Positions 8,752-18,604 of a stretch of 64,000 nucleotides of DNA are shown piece by piece. Numbering within the stretch: the stretch's first letter is position 1; every line of letters begins with the position of its first letter. The stretch spans positions 1 through 64,000 of the forward strand of contig CAZWZG010000001.1 of NCBI GenBank assembly GCA_964638245.1, read 5' to 3'. Made by a program: the position numbers and the translations under genes. The DNA comes from CAZWZG01 sp964638245. GTDB taxonomy: Bacteria; Pseudomonadota; Alphaproteobacteria; Rhodobacterales; Rhodobacteraceae. The notes beneath the pieces are model-generated. The model saw only the letters and a list, made by a program, of their open reading frames with translations. It searched no databases and was not told the origin of the DNA.

Positions 8752-8763
8752 ATGTTATAACAT
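8752..8763. promoter_or_regulatory. Candidate Zur operator between znuA and zur
   Basis: ATGTTATAACAT is a perfect 12-bp palindrome, extended on the right by TTC. It lies 15 nt upstream of the znuA ATG and about 52 nt upstream of the zur ATG. It matches the A/T-rich dyad (ATGTTATAACAT core) expected of alphaproteobacterial Zur boxes, so one site could repress both divergent units when zinc is sufficient. Confidence 0.8.
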
Positions 8764-8814
8764 TTCAGTTTGCGTAACTGACCCGCTCCGCCGTGGCAAG
8801 TGCAGAGAAAAAGC

Positions 8815-9312
8815 ATGTCAGAGAAATCCGAACACACCTCCTGCGCCGGTTCGCATGATCCAAAAGCCATTGAGGCCGTACTGGACATGGCTGAGGCGCA
8901 CTGCAGTGCCCAAGGGCTTCGCCTGACCGAAGGGCGGCGCAAGGTTCTGGGTATTCTTCTTCGCGAACACCGCGCACTCGGAGCCTATGAAATCCTCGAC
9001 ATCCTGCGTGCGGAAGAGGACGGCGGGGCAAGTCCCCCAATCGCTTACCGCGCGCTGGATTTCCTGACGCAGAATGGGTTTGTCCACAAGATCGAGCGTC
9101 TGAGCGCGTTTGTTGCGTGCATGCACCCCGACGAGCGTCACTCCCCCGCCTTCATGATCTGCCGGGAATGTCACGCTGTGGACGAAGCGCATGTGAGCCC
9201 GGCAACAGGGGCGCTTGGAGATGCGGCCCGGGCGAAGGGCTTTCAGATCGAGCGCACGATCGTCGAAGCCGAAGGGCTTTGCCCGGACTGCGCGGACGCG
9301 GCCCCGGTATGA
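8815..9312 (+). CDS. zur: Zinc uptake regulator, Fur family
   Basis: The protein (165 residues from the ATG at 8815; a GTG at 8800 would add five) is a Fur-type dimeric repressor that binds DNA when loaded with zinc. The winged-helix N-domain contains LTEGRRKVLGILL and YRALDFLTQNGFVHKIE. Metal sites are suggested by FVACMHPDERHSP, and structural zinc by CREC and CPDC. Context with znuABC makes Zur more likely than Fur or PerR. Its TGA overlaps the znuC ATG (ATGA), so regulator and transporter are translationally coupled. Confidence 0.93.
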   Translation: MSEKSEHTSCAGSHDPKAIEAVLDMAEAHCSAQGLRLTEGRRKVLGILLREHRALGAYEILDILRAEEDGGASPPIAYRALDFLTQNGFVHKIERLSAFVACMHPDERHSPAFMICRECHAVDEAHVSPATGALGDAARAKGFQIERTIVEAEGLCPDCADAAPV

Positions 9313-10058
9313 GCCTTATAACGGTCGAAAACCTTGGGGTTCGCTATGGTGCGAACACGGTGCTTAAAGGCGTCGACCTGTCCATCGACCCAGGTGAGAT
9401 CGTAACCATCGTGGGCCCCAACGGATCGGGCAAGACCAGCCTTTTCCGCGCCATCATCGGGGCCACACCGTTGGCGAACGGGACGATCACCAAAAGGCCG
9501 GGCCTGAAAATCGGCTACGTGCCACAGCGCCTGCATATCGATCCGACCCTGCCGATCACCGTTGAGCGGTTCATGCAGCTACTGGGACGGGTCGAGCGGG
9601 ATACGATTTTGCGCGCGCTCGAGGCGGCGGGTGTGCCGGACATTCGTGGACGGCCAATGTCCAAGCTGTCGGGCGGTCAGATGCAACGTGTCCTTCTTGC
9701 GCGCGCCCTGATCAATCATCCCGACATCCTGCTGCTGGATGAGGCGACGCAAGGCTTGGACCAGCCGGGTTCAGCGGCGTTCTACCAACAGATCGAGACG
9801 GTGCGGCGGGACACCAACTGCGCGATCATGATGATCAGTCATGAGCTTCACGTTGTCATGGCTGCCTCGGATCGCGTCATTTGCCTGAACGGGCATGTCT
9901 GCTGCGCTGGAACACCGGCGGTGGTTGCCTCGGCCCCCGAATATCGCGCTCTGTTCGGATCCGGCACAGGCGGCGCGCTTGCGTTGTACCGCCATGACCA
10001 TGGTCATGAACACGAGCATCACCATGCTCACGAACACAGCGATACGGCAGCAGAGTAG
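9309..10058 (+). CDS. znuC: Zinc ABC transporter ATP-binding protein
   Basis: The start at 9309 (MSLITVENLGVRYG) is chosen because it opens the ABC domain and overlaps the zur stop; the open frame itself extends further upstream. The 249-residue ATPase has Walker A GPNGSGKT, signature LSGGQMQR, Walker B ILLLDEATQ and switch ISHELHVV. The C-terminus is a His-rich tail (HDHGHEHEHHHAHEHS), unusual on the cytoplasmic ATPase and reminiscent of the ZnuA loop; it may sense or buffer zinc. It overlaps znuB by 1 nt. Confidence 0.94.
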   Translation: MSLITVENLGVRYGANTVLKGVDLSIDPGEIVTIVGPNGSGKTSLFRAIIGATPLANGTITKRPGLKIGYVPQRLHIDPTLPITVERFMQLLGRVERDTILRALEAAGVPDIRGRPMSKLSGGQMQRVLLARALINHPDILLLDEATQGLDQPGSAAFYQQIETVRRDTNCAIMMISHELHVVMAASDRVICLNGHVCCAGTPAVVASAPEYRALFGSGTGGALALYRHDHGHEHEHHHAHEHSDTAAE

Positions 10059-10855
10059 TGCTTGACGACTTCATGGTACGAGCGACGCTTGCCGGGATCG
10101 GTGTGGCACTGGCCGCAGCGCCGCTTGGCTGCTTCATCGTCTGGCGGCGCATGGCGTATTTCGGCGACGCGACGGCCCATGCGGCCATCCTTGGCGTTGC
10201 TTTGTCGCTCGCGTTCGAGCTTTCGATCTTTGTCGGGGCCACAACGGCGGCCCTGATCATGGCGCTCGTGGTCACGCGGCTGTCGGGACGCGGGTTTGCG
10301 ATGGATACCATTCTGGGTGTTCTAGCGCATTCGGCGCTGGCCGTTGGCCTTGTCGTAGTGTCGTTCCTGTCAGGTATCCGGCTTGACCTGATGGCATATC
10401 TCTTCGGCGACATTCTGGCGGTCTCGCGCAGCGATGTTGGCGTGATCTGGGGCGGCGCGGCGATTGTTGTAGCGTTGATTGCTTGGCGCTGGAACGCACT
10501 TTTGGCGGCAACGCTGAGCGAGGAATTGGCCTATTCCGCCGCGCTCGAACCGCCTCGCGAACGCCTGATCCTGACCCTGTCCCTTGCCATCACGGTTGCC
10601 GTGGCGATCAAGGTGGTTGGGGTTTTGTTGATCGCGGCCATGCTGATCATCCCCGCAGCCGCCGCGCGCAACCTGGCCCGTACGCCCGAGGCCATGGCGA
10701 TGATTGCCGCCGGAATCGGCGCGTTTTCTGCCGTAACGGGCCTATGGGGCGCGTATGTGTTCGACACCCCGCCCGGCCCCTCGATCGTCTGCGTCGCGGC
10801 GATGTGTTTCGTCCTCTTGGGCGCGATCGGCTGGCGCAAAAGCGTGTCCGGATAG
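10058..10855 (+). CDS. znuB: Zinc ABC transporter permease
   Basis: The 265-residue inner-membrane protein has about eight hydrophobic helices (for example ATLAGIGVALAAAPLGCFIVW, LSIFVGATTAALIMALVV, VLLIAAMLIIPAAAARNL). The conserved family motif with GDATAHAAILGVALS is present. It forms the channel for zinc with ZnuA and ZnuC. The first possible start is GTG at 10058, overlapping the znuC TAG; an ATG at 10073 is an alternative. It is the last gene of zur-znuC-znuB. Confidence 0.93.
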   Translation: MLDDFMVRATLAGIGVALAAAPLGCFIVWRRMAYFGDATAHAAILGVALSLAFELSIFVGATTAALIMALVVTRLSGRGFAMDTILGVLAHSALAVGLVVVSFLSGIRLDLMAYLFGDILAVSRSDVGVIWGGAAIVVALIAWRWNALLAATLSEELAYSAALEPPRERLILTLSLAITVAVAIKVVGVLLIAAMLIIPAAAARNLARTPEAMAMIAAGIGAFSAVTGLWGAYVFDTPPGPSIVCVAAMCFVLLGAIGWRKSVSG

Positions 10856-11025
10856 GCAAAAAAGCGTTCAAAACTACGTTTATTGCCCTTCTCGTTCACA
10901 TCCCGCTACATTTTTACGCACAAGGCTCGCAATCCTTAACGGCGGTACTAGGTGCCTTGTAGACCGCGGTCCACATCTGTATTCCGCGGCAACGAAATGA
11001 CTAAGGCAACAAAAACGAGGCCCTT

Positions 11026-11532
11026 ATGACTGTTAAACTCAATCGCCGCGCGTTCGTTGCGGCAGCGTCCGCAGCAGCTTCGACCATGGCCCTGGCCAAG
11101 CCCACTTTGGCAGGTGGCCACACCGTCCATGAAGTGCAGATGCTGAACAAGCACCCAGAAGACCCGCGCGCGCGTCAGGTCTTTTATCCGCGCATCCAAG
11201 TCGTGAAGCCCGGCGACGCTGTAAGCTTTGTCGCCACTGACAAGGGGCATAACTCGGCATCTATCGAGGATATGCTGCCTGCCGACGCAGAAGGCTGGGA
11301 CGGCCGGATCAATCAGGACATCGAAGTCACCTTCAATACACCGGGCTTTTACGGCTATCAGTGCACGCCGCATGCCACGGCAGGCATGGTTGGCTTGGTC
11401 ATCGTCGAAGGCGAAGGCATGATGGACAACCTCGAAGCCGCTCAAGGCGTCCGCCAGCGCGGCAAGGCCCGTGACACCTGGGAAGACATCTGGGCAGAAG
11501 TCGAGGAAATGGAATTCGAGATGACGTCGTAA
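11026..11532 (+). CDS. Pseudoazurin-type blue copper protein
   Basis: This 168-residue periplasmic cupredoxin probably carries single electrons, typically to nitrite reductase or another periplasmic acceptor. A twin-arginine-like signal (NRRAFVAAASAAAST) leads to cleavage near ALAKPTLAGG. Type-1 copper ligands are His75 (KGHNS), Cys113 and His116 (YQCTPH) and Met121 (GMVG), with pseudoazurin spacing. The C-terminal helical extension (GVRQRGKARDTWEDIWAEVE) also fits pseudoazurin. GAGG lies about 7 nt before the ATG. No denitrification gene is adjacent, so its partner is unknown. Confidence 0.9.
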   Translation: MTVKLNRRAFVAAASAAASTMALAKPTLAGGHTVHEVQMLNKHPEDPRARQVFYPRIQVVKPGDAVSFVATDKGHNSASIEDMLPADAEGWDGRINQDIEVTFNTPGFYGYQCTPHATAGMVGLVIVEGEGMMDNLEAAQGVRQRGKARDTWEDIWAEVEEMEFEMTS

Positions 11533-11569
11533 GGTCATTCCGCGCCCGCAAGGGCAACGACAAGGTAAG

Positions 11570-11600
11570 CGCCGGGTCAAGTTCTCTTGGCCCGGCGTTT
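11570..11600 (+). terminator. Terminator after the pseudoazurin gene
   Basis: A 12-bp stem (CGCCGGGTCAAG / CTTGGCCCGGCG, one G-T pair) with a TTCT loop is followed by a short TTT. It starts 38 nt after the stop codon. The short T tract makes it moderately convincing. Confidence 0.6.
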
Positions 11601-11673
11601 CACATCTCGACACCCCCAGCCACTCCTGCTTATCGTCGCGCCGGATGACGCAATAAGCTCGAAGGCATTTCCC

Positions 11674-13128
11674 ATGATCAAGCTGAACGATCCGACGCTT
11701 CTGCGCGAGGCAGCCTATGTTGCCGGTGACTGGATCGAAGCCGGTGAAAAGACGCTGTCTGTGACGAACCCCGCAACAGGCGATGTGATCGGCGTGGTGC
11801 CATCGTTGGGCGAAGCGGAAACCGAAACAGCCATTGCCGCCGCAGAACAGGCGCGCCACGCCTGGGCGGCGCGCACGGCCAAGGAGCGTTCGGACATTCT
11901 CAAGCGCTGGCACGCGCTGATGGTCGAAAACGCCGATGATCTGGCAACGATCCTAACAGCAGAACAGGGCAAGCCACTGGCCGAGGCCAAAGGAGAGATC
12001 CTGTATGGCGCGTCCTTCGTGGAATGGTTCGCGGAAGAGGCGCGCCGGGCTTATGGCGATATCATCCCCGGCCACCACGCCGACAAGCGCCTGTTCGTTC
12101 TGAAACAGCCCGTCGGCGTCGTTGCCGCGATCACGCCGTGGAATTTCCCCAACGCCATGATCACCCGCAAGGCCGCCCCGGCATTGGCCGCAGGATGCGC
12201 GATCGTGGTGAAACCCGCCGAGCAAACGCCCTTCTCGGCCATCGCCATGGCGGTTCTGGCCGAACGCGCGGGCCTGCCTTCTGGTGTCTTCTCGATCGTC
12301 ACGGGGGAGCCTGTAACCATCGGGGGCGTGATGACATCAAGCCCGACGGTTCGAAAGCTGTCCTTCACCGGGTCGACTGCCGTGGGCGCACTGCTCTATG
12401 CGCAATGCGCGCCGACGATCAAAAAGCTGGGGCTCGAGTTGGGCGGCAACGCGCCGTTCATCGTCTTTGACGATGCCGATCTGGATGCTGCTGTCGAAGG
12501 CGCGATCATTTCGAAGTTCCGCAACAACGGTCAGACCTGCGTCTGCGCCAACCGCATCTACGTACAGGCGGGCGTCTATGATGCCTTCGCGGAGAAACTC
12601 GCGGCCAAACTGGCCACCTTGAAGACCGGGGATGGGTTCGAAGACGGGGTCACCTTCGGCCCTCTGATCGATACGGACGCTCTGGACAAGGTCGAGCATC
12701 ATATCGCGGACGCGACCATGCACGGCGCAAAGGTCGCGATGGGCGGCAATCGCCACGCCTTGGGTGGTACATTTTTTGAACCGACGATCCTGACCGGTGT
12801 CACTTCTGACATGGCCGTGGCCACCGAAGAAACCTTCGGACCGGTTGCGCCGCTTTTCAGGTTTGAAACCGAAGACGAAGTGATCGCGGCGGCCAATGCC
12901 ACCGAGTTCGGGCTGGCCTCCTATTTCTACACTAACGATCTCAACCGCGCTTGGCGTGTTGGCGAGGCGTTGGACTATGGCTTGGTGGGCATCAACACGG
13001 GGCTGATTTCGACGACAGAAGCGCCGTTCGGTGGCATGAAATCGTCGGGGCTCGGTCGGGAAGGATCGCGCTATGGCCTCGAAGAGTTTCTGGAGCTGAA
13101 ATACATGTGCATTGGCGGCGTAAGCTAG
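11674..13128 (+). CDS. gabD: Succinate-semialdehyde dehydrogenase (NAD(P)+)
   Basis: The ATG at 11674 ([20 protein letters not shown]) is preferred to an upstream one because it gives the usual length (484 residues) and a family-typical start. The protein has the aldehyde dehydrogenase fold: NAD-binding TPWNFP and FTGSTAVG, catalytic Glu in LELGGNAPF, catalytic Cys in [11 protein letters not shown], and the C-terminal [14 protein letters not shown]. The VCANR context and overall match favour GabD, which oxidises succinate semialdehyde to succinate; a related glutarate-semialdehyde dehydrogenase cannot be excluded. It converges on the glycerate kinase gene; the two stop codons overlap by 3 nt. 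Confidence 0.88.
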   Translation: MIKLNDPTLLREAAYVAGDWIEAGEKTLSVTNPATGDVIGVVPSLGEAETETAIAAAEQARHAWAARTAKERSDILKRWHALMVENADDLATILTAEQGKPLAEAKGEILYGASFVEWFAEEARRAYGDIIPGHHADKRLFVLKQPVGVVAAITPWNFPNAMITRKAAPALAAGCAIVVKPAEQTPFSAIAMAVLAERAGLPSGVFSIVTGEPVTIGGVMTSSPTVRKLSFTGSTAVGALLYAQCAPTIKKLGLELGGNAPFIVFDDADLDAAVEGAIISKFRNNGQTCVCANRIYVQAGVYDAFAEKLAAKLATLKTGDGFEDGVTFGPLIDTDALDKVEHHIADATMHGAKVAMGGNRHALGGTFFEPTILTGVTSDMAVATEETFGPVAPLFRFETEDEVIAAANATEFGLASYFYTNDLNRAWRVGEALDYGLVGINTGLISTTEAPFGGMKSSGLGREGSRYGLEEFLELKYMCIGGVS

Positions 13129-14354
13129 CCACGCGCCATCAGTTGAAGGTCGGCGACGTTGGTGCCCGTGCCGCCGGTCATCAGGAGCGCGCCGATTGCC
13201 GATAGAGCTGGATAGCTGTCGTTGGATGCGAGCACGGCGTCGATGTCGAACCCGGCGGCATCCAAAGCGCTGAGCGTGTCCTGATCCACAATGGCCCCTG
13301 CGGCATCCGTCGGTCCGTCGCGCCCATCGGTGCCGCCGCTGAGGAACATCCAGTCCCCGGACAACCCTTGCGCTTTGGCCTGACGCGCGACCCGGAGCGC
13401 AAGCTCCTGATTACGTCCACCGCGCCCTTTGCCGATCAGAACGACGGTCGTTTCGCCACCAAAGGCGCGCATGGTTCCGCGAGGCATGGAAATCGCCTCG
13501 GCCACGACCCGGCGTGCCGCGTCTTCAACGTCGCCTTCCAGCGGCTCAGATGAAACCGTTGCGCCCGCGTCCCGCGCCATTGCTTCCAAAGATTGCCCGT
13601 TCGAACCGATGAGCATGGCGTCAGGTTCAAGGTCGAACGTTTCATTCGGTGCTGCCTCAATGACGGCGCGCGCGGCCGCTGGCAACCGCTCCCAAAGGCC
13701 GTTGGACTTCAAAAGCGACATGGCTTCAGCAGGGGTCCCAACAGGGCCAATGCTAGGGCCGCTGCCGACCACGCGCAGATCATCGCCAAGCACATCGGAC
13801 AAAATGAACGACCGAACAGATGCAGGTTGCGCCAGCCGCAGCAACCCACCGCCCTTCAGGACGGACAGGGATTGGCGCACAAGGTTCATCGCCGTGATCT
13901 CGAGCCCTGAGGACAACAACAGGTCGTTCACGGCCATCTTTTCGGCCAGCGAAAGGCCCGGCTTTGGTGCTGGCAACAGCGAGGATGCCCCGCCGCTGAG
14001 AAGGACAATGACCTGATCATCTGCCCCAAGCGGTTCCAGAAGCTCGATAACGCGCTCGCTTGCCTTCAGTCCGATTTCGTCGGGAACCGGATGGCTGGAG
14101 GCGAAGAGTTCCGCGCCGTCCACCGGCGTGGCGTTCTCGGGGTTCGTCACAAGGACGAAGTGGTCGAAGGGGCGCAAAACCTCGCAGGCAACACGCGCCA
14201 TGGGCACCGCTGCCTTCCCGACAGCAAGGATCACACGCTTTCCGCCCTTCGTCGAAACCGGACGTTTTACAAGGGCGGCTCGTAGCGCGAGGTCCGGAGC
14301 GGCAGCCGCGATCCCTGCCCCAAAGGCGCGCTCCATTACTTGTCGTGTTTCCAT
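13125..14354 (-). CDS. Glycerate 2-kinase (MOFRL family)
   Basis: The product (409 residues from the ATG at 14354) belongs to the GckA/TtuD family that phosphorylates D-glycerate, feeding it into central metabolism in the serine or tartronate route. Visible family features are [34 protein letters not shown] and the MOFRL tail ([19 protein letters not shown], then [18 protein letters not shown]). The open frame extends upstream to 14417, but the sequence before [14 protein letters not shown] is not family-like. It is divergent from the MscS channel gene across 100 nt and convergent with gabD. Confidence 0.88.
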   Translation of the reverse strand: METRQVMERAFGAGIAAAAPDLALRAALVKRPVSTKGGKRVILAVGKAAVPMARVACEVLRPFDHFVLVTNPENATPVDGAELFASSHPVPDEIGLKASERVIELLEPLGADDQVIVLLSGGASSLLPAPKPGLSLAEKMAVNDLLLSSGLEITAMNLVRQSLSVLKGGGLLRLAQPASVRSFILSDVLGDDLRVVGSGPSIGPVGTPAEAMSLLKSNGLWERLPAAARAVIEAAPNETFDLEPDAMLIGSNGQSLEAMARDAGATVSSEPLEGDVEDAARRVVAEAISMPRGTMRAFGGETTVVLIGKGRGGRNQELALRVARQAKAQGLSGDWMFLSGGTDGRDGPTDAAGAIVDQDTLSALDAAGFDIDAVLASNDSYPALSAIGALLMTGGTGTNVADLQLMARG

Positions 14355-14454
14355 GCGCCCCGCCACGTTCTTCCCCGCTTCGCTTTGGATTTGACTTGTT
14401 GCGCAAGGCCCTACCATGCGATGTCATTGGGCAAAACAGGAATTGAGGCCAGGC

Positions 14455-16605
14455 ATGAACCGCATCTTCCACGCTTTGAACGTGTTGGCGCTTGGCATCC
14501 TTTTGCTTTTTTGCTCGGTCGAGAGACCACAGGCGCAAGAGGCGGCAACGACGCCCGACACGCTGACGTCGCTTCTTGAAACCCTCAAAGACGAAGACGC
14601 GCGTAACGCGTTGATCGCTGAGTTGGAAACGCTGACGGCCCAAGATACTGACGCCACCGAGGCGGAGCCGACCGCCGAGCCCACCGTGGCGGACCGTATG
14701 GCTGACTTTACCGCCTCGACCGTGGAAAGCGTCGTTGCGGTATCTCAGCAGCTTTATACCGACATCAGCCGGATCGGCCTTGTTTTCACAACGGGCGATG
14801 CCGACAACCGTCGCACGGCGATTGCCGAGGGCACTGCGCTATTGGCGACGATTGTCGCGACGTCTTTCATCTTTCTGTCGCTCTACAGGATCCTCAAACG
14901 CGTTGTCGTGACCCGGCGCGTTGATCGTCATGCCCGGCTGTCCGCGAAATTCGTCACTCTCTTTCTGCATTTCGTCGTCGGAGTGATCAGCCTCATCGCA
15001 GCGTATCTGTTCGGCTATGCCCTTGCGTATTTCGTCTTTGGTGAGGCGGGCCTTGATGACACCCAAGCGCTTTACCTCAACGCGTTTCTGGTCGTCGGCG
15101 TCTTTGGCATTTTGATCAAACTCGTCGTGTCTGGCGATCCCGATGATGTCACAGTCTCTGACTTGCCCGCACCGGCGCAGGCAAAGATCCTGCACCGTGT
15201 GCGACTGGTCTTCGGGGTGGCGGCCTATGGCATCATGGCCGTGGCGCCTATCGTACAGTCCTGGACGAACTTCCTTGTGGGGCGCTCCGTCCGCGCGATT
15301 GTGGTCGTTCTGGCGGTGCTGCTCGCCTTTCAGGCCATTCGCGCGATCAAACGGGCGATCGACCGCGCCCATGCGCAAGAGATCGTGGATGACGACACAC
15401 CGCAGCGGCGCGTCATCTGGCCGATTGTCTGGCCCTGGTTCGCTGTCGTCTATGTCCTGACGTGTTTTGTCATTGCCGTGACGCGGCAATCCCAAATGGT
15501 CGAACTGATCGCGATCGGAACGCTTTATACCGTTGGTGCCGCAGCGGTCTTTCTGATCGCAGGACGGATCATGGGCGCGGTCGGGTCGTTCTCGCTTCCG
15601 ATCCTCCCTTCGGTCGAAGGCCTTCTGCCCGGCCTGACGGGACGCCTGAGCAGTCTGGCCGTACCGGTCATGGTGTTCCTGTCGATTGCTCTGGTGGTCT
15701 TTGGGGTTGGCCTGTTGTTGACCGGCTGGACCAGCTTCAACGTCTTTGCATGGCTGGGTGCCCAGTCCGAATGGAGCCAGGGGATCATCAACGCCACCCT
15801 GCTGGTTCTTTTCTTCATTCTCGTTTGGGCCGTCGTGGCGTCATGGATCGATAACCGCCTGACGCTGGACCTGCCGGGTCGCAACGTTAGTGCACGCACG
15901 AGGACACTTTTGTCGTTGTTCAGAAACGCTTTCACGATCGCCATCGTGATCATCGGGATCATGATGGTGTTGTCCGAGATCGGCATCAACATCGCGCCAC
16001 TCCTCGCCGGTGCCGGTGTGCTGGGTCTGGCCATTGGTTTTGGTGCCCAGAAGCTGGTGCAGGACATCATCACTGGTATCTTCATCCAGCTTGAAAACGC
16101 GATCAACGAAGGCGACGTGGTGACCGTGGCCGGGATCACGGGCGGGGTCGAGAAACTGACAATCCGCTCGGTCAGCCTGCGTTCATTGGATGGCCAGTTC
16201 CATATCATCCCGTTCAACTCGGTCGACACCGTGTCCAACTACATGCGGCGCTTTGCCTTCCACGTGGCCGAGATCGGCGTCGCCTATGGCGAGCAGGTGC
16301 CCGAGGTCAAAGACGCCATGCTCGAAGCTTTCCGCCGTCTGGAAGAGACCGAGCACAAGGATGCAATCCTGGAGCCGTTCGAAATGCACGGCGTCACCGC
16401 CCTTGGGGACAGCGCGGTCGTGGTGCGCGGTCGGATCAAGACCAAACCGGGGTCGCAATGGGCGGTGGGCCGTGCCTATACCGAAATCGCTAAGGCTGTT
16501 CTGGACGAGCGCGGGATCGAAATTCCGTTCCCACATCGCGAGCTCAAACTGCCCAAGGAACTGCTGGAGCACTTTACTGGCAAGAGCGTGAAGCCCGCAG
16601 ACTAG
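14455..16605 (+). CDS. Large MscS-family mechanosensitive channel
   Basis: The ATG at 14455, with GAGG about 8 nt upstream, starts a signal-like peptide (MNRIFHALNVLALGILLLFC). The 716-residue protein has a periplasmic N-terminal region rich in Glu/Asp/Thr, then roughly nine or more membrane helices and a C-terminal MscS domain. The pore-lining helix and beta domain include GAGVLGLAIGFGAQKLVQD, IFIQLENAINEGDVV and the cytoplasmic FHIIPFNSVDTVSNYMR. It should open under membrane tension to release solutes in hypo-osmotic shock. Size and architecture resemble the YbiO/YjeP-like long channels. It converges with the GT2 gene (4-nt overlap of the ends). Confidence 0.9.
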   Translation: MNRIFHALNVLALGILLLFCSVERPQAQEAATTPDTLTSLLETLKDEDARNALIAELETLTAQDTDATEAEPTAEPTVADRMADFTASTVESVVAVSQQLYTDISRIGLVFTTGDADNRRTAIAEGTALLATIVATSFIFLSLYRILKRVVVTRRVDRHARLSAKFVTLFLHFVVGVISLIAAYLFGYALAYFVFGEAGLDDTQALYLNAFLVVGVFGILIKLVVSGDPDDVTVSDLPAPAQAKILHRVRLVFGVAAYGIMAVAPIVQSWTNFLVGRSVRAIVVVLAVLLAFQAIRAIKRAIDRAHAQEIVDDDTPQRRVIWPIVWPWFAVVYVLTCFVIAVTRQSQMVELIAIGTLYTVGAAAVFLIAGRIMGAVGSFSLPILPSVEGLLPGLTGRLSSLAVPVMVFLSIALVVFGVGLLLTGWTSFNVFAWLGAQSEWSQGIINATLLVLFFILVWAVVASWIDNRLTLDLPGRNVSARTRTLLSLFRNAFTIAIVIIGIMMVLSEIGINIAPLLAGAGVLGLAIGFGAQKLVQDIITGIFIQLENAINEGDVVTVAGITGGVEKLTIRSVSLRSLDGQFHIIPFNSVDTVSNYMRRFAFHVAEIGVAYGEQVPEVKDAMLEAFRRLEETEHKDAILEPFEMHGVTALGDSAVVVRGRIKTKPGSQWAVGRAYTEIAKAVLDERGIEIPFPHRELKLPKELLEHFTGKSVKPAD

Positions 16606-17147
16606 ATTTTGCGCAAGACGGCGGCGAGGATCAGGGCCACCTGTCCCATCCGCGTTTGACGGTAGAGACCCAGCCGCTGGACACCGCGCAGGCGTCCGAG
16701 CGGCCCAGCGCGGCGCAGTTCGGCAAAACGGGCCAGAACCGCCCGGTTTTCGGAGGTCAGGAGCGCGTCTGCTGCCCGCAATGCCTGAAGATTGGCATCG
16801 GTCCAATCCCGCATTTCGCCCGACAAAAGTCGCCTTAGGCGCAGGAGCCGCGCCGCGATACCATGGTTGGATCCCACAAGATTCCCGTCATGCTGGCGAT
16901 ATTGCACACCGGGTTCAGGATCATAGTCGACATGCCCACCGGCCCCACTGACGATCTGATAGGCCCACCAATCATGACTGATGACCGGGACCGGCTCTTG
17001 CGCCGCGCGCTGCAGCANNNNNNNNNNNNNNNNNNNNNNNNNNNNNNNNNNNNNNNNNNNNNNNNNNNNNNNNNNNNNNNNNNNNNNNNNNNNNNNNNNN
17101 NNNNNNNNNNNNNNNNNGATCAGAAGCGCGTCATCGGCCAGTTTCAT
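16602..17147 (-). CDS. Family 2 glycosyltransferase (assembly gap inside)
   Basis: Only the two ends are visible: MKLADDALLI, then 100 N, then a C-terminal half with HDWWAYQIVSGAGGHVDYDP and GVQYRQHDGNLVGSN. The latter is characteristic of rhamnosyltransferase-like GT2 enzymes (the HDWW and YRQH motifs). Typical members have roughly 300 residues while 181 are spanned here, so the real gap probably exceeds 100 nt by several hundred bases, and the N-terminal GT-A nucleotide-binding part is missing. Head-to-head with the GT4 gene at 17272, it marks the left end of the polysaccharide island. Confidence 0.8.
   Translation of the reverse strand: MKLADDALLIXXXXXXXXXXXXXXXXXXXXXXXXXXXXXXXXXXLQRAAQEPVPVISHDWWAYQIVSGAGGHVDYDPEPGVQYRQHDGNLVGSNHGIAARLLRLRRLLSGEMRDWTDANLQALRAADALLTSENRAVLARFAELRRAGPLGRLRGVQRLGLYRQTRMGQVALILAAVLRKI
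17018..17117. other. Assembly gap (100 N) in the GT2 gene
   Basis: Exactly 100 N. It removes the catalytic N-terminal part of the glycosyltransferase. True length is unknown. Confidence 0.98.
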
Positions 17148-17271
17148 GGGGCATCGGAGCCTAGGGTAAGCATCCGTAAAGGATGTCTGGTTAAGGATGA
17201 TCCGAGCGTACGGGGCTAAAGTTAATTTTCATGCATTCCACCGCACCAAACCTTTTTGTGGGTCAGGCAGG

Positions 17272-18600
17272 ATGAGCATCGCATCGCAGATCATGCGACC
17301 CGACCGGCTGCACCGCTTTGCCGAGGTGTGGCGCACCGAAGGGCCGGGTCGGGCGGTTCGTGCCGCGCTCCGCCATAGCCGTCGAATTGCCTTGCACGAG
17401 GGTCGCACAGGAATGCCAATAGAAGCCTTGCCATCAAGTGGGACGACCCATCCGGGTCATGCATTCACGCCCCTTTGGCGGGATATGGCGCGGGCCGATG
17501 CGTTTCACATGCCAACCGCCCCGGCTACGCTGCGCCGCTCACGATCCGTTGCGATGATTGGCGATCTGAACCTGCCACAATGCCGCAAGTATCGGGTCGA
17601 ACAGTTGGATGAGCTTTTTGCGGCGGCGGGCGTTTCTTATCGCTTTTCGCACTACGAGGACATCCCGCGTTGCCTGGACGTGCTTCAGGACGCAACGCAT
17701 CTTTTTCTTTACCGCATTCCGGCCGGCGATCTGGCGACGATGTATGCCTACGAGGCGCGGCGGCTCAAACTGCCCGTTCTCTACGATATCGATGATCCGC
17801 TGTTTTCGGTGTCGGCCTATGAGACAAACAGCAACATGACGGCGCTGCCTGAGGCGCTGAAGTCGTCCTTCATTGCTCAGGCCCCGGGATATCTGGCGGT
17901 GATGAACATGGCGGACGCTGTCAGCGTGTCGACGCCCGGGTTAGTGGCCCATGCGCGCGAATACACCACGCGCCCGGTTTGGTTGCGGCGGAACTTCTGT
18001 GACGAAGCGACCCTTTCAGCGGGTCGAGACGCCCGTGAGGCTGGCCGAAGCAGGCAGGATGAATTCAGCGTGGCGTTTGCCTCCGGGAGCCAGGGCCACG
18101 AGGTCGATTTCTCGATCATCGCTGACGACATCGTACGGTTTCTGGATCACGATCCGACGCGGCGGCTCATGATCCTTGGACGGTTCGATACCGCGCTTTT
18201 GCCCGATGGATTGGCCGACCGCATGATCTGCAAACCTTTCACGAACTATGCAGGCTACCTGAAATGGCTCGCCGCAGCGGATTGCGCCGTCATGCCCTTG
18301 GCCGATGACAGCTTCAATCGCGCCAAAAGCGCCGTACGGGTGATCGACGCGTCTGCTGTCGGCGTTGCCTCTTTGGTGAGCGACGTGGGCGATCTCGCCG
18401 CGCCTGTTCGCGATGGCGTGACCGGGCATGTCATGGCCGCAGGTGAGAGTTGGTTTGACAAGCTTGAGGCTCTGGCTCGCGATCGGCCTGCATGCCACGC
18501 GATGGGAAAGGCAGCGCTGGAAGTGATGCAATCGGATTGGAGCGCGCGCGCTGACATGCCGGTGGTCGACCCCGAGCTGCTCAGATGGATCAGGGACTAA
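17272..18600 (+). CDS. Glycosyltransferase, GT4-like
   Basis: The ATG at 17272 (MSIASQIMRPDRLHRF) follows GGCAGG and is preferred to 17197, whose extra residues look non-coding. The 442-residue product has a middle region typical of GT-B enzymes (LPVLYDIDDPLFSVSAYETN, a DIDD-type motif; MNMADAVSVSTPGLVAHARE) and a C-terminal Rossmann half (RRLMILGRF, KPFTNYAGYLKWLAAADCAVMPL, FNRAKSAVRVIDASAVG). This arrangement is seen in polysaccharide-assembly glycosyltransferases. Donor and acceptor sugars cannot be told. It is 4 nt upstream of the next glycosyltransferase gene and surely co-transcribed with it. Confidence 0.82.
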   Translation: MSIASQIMRPDRLHRFAEVWRTEGPGRAVRAALRHSRRIALHEGRTGMPIEALPSSGTTHPGHAFTPLWRDMARADAFHMPTAPATLRRSRSVAMIGDLNLPQCRKYRVEQLDELFAAAGVSYRFSHYEDIPRCLDVLQDATHLFLYRIPAGDLATMYAYEARRLKLPVLYDIDDPLFSVSAYETNSNMTALPEALKSSFIAQAPGYLAVMNMADAVSVSTPGLVAHAREYTTRPVWLRRNFCDEATLSAGRDAREAGRSRQDEFSVAFASGSQGHEVDFSIIADDIVRFLDHDPTRRLMILGRFDTALLPDGLADRMICKPFTNYAGYLKWLAAADCAVMPLADDSFNRAKSAVRVIDASAVGVASLVSDVGDLAAPVRDGVTGHVMAAGESWFDKLEALARDRPACHAMGKAALEVMQSDWSARADMPVVDPELLRWIRD

Positions 18601-18604
18601 GCCC

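Noticed and set aside
10948..11913. Minus-strand frame of 321 codons across pseudoazurin and gabD
   Set aside because: It covers two real genes on the other strand, and its sequence has no recognisable domain.
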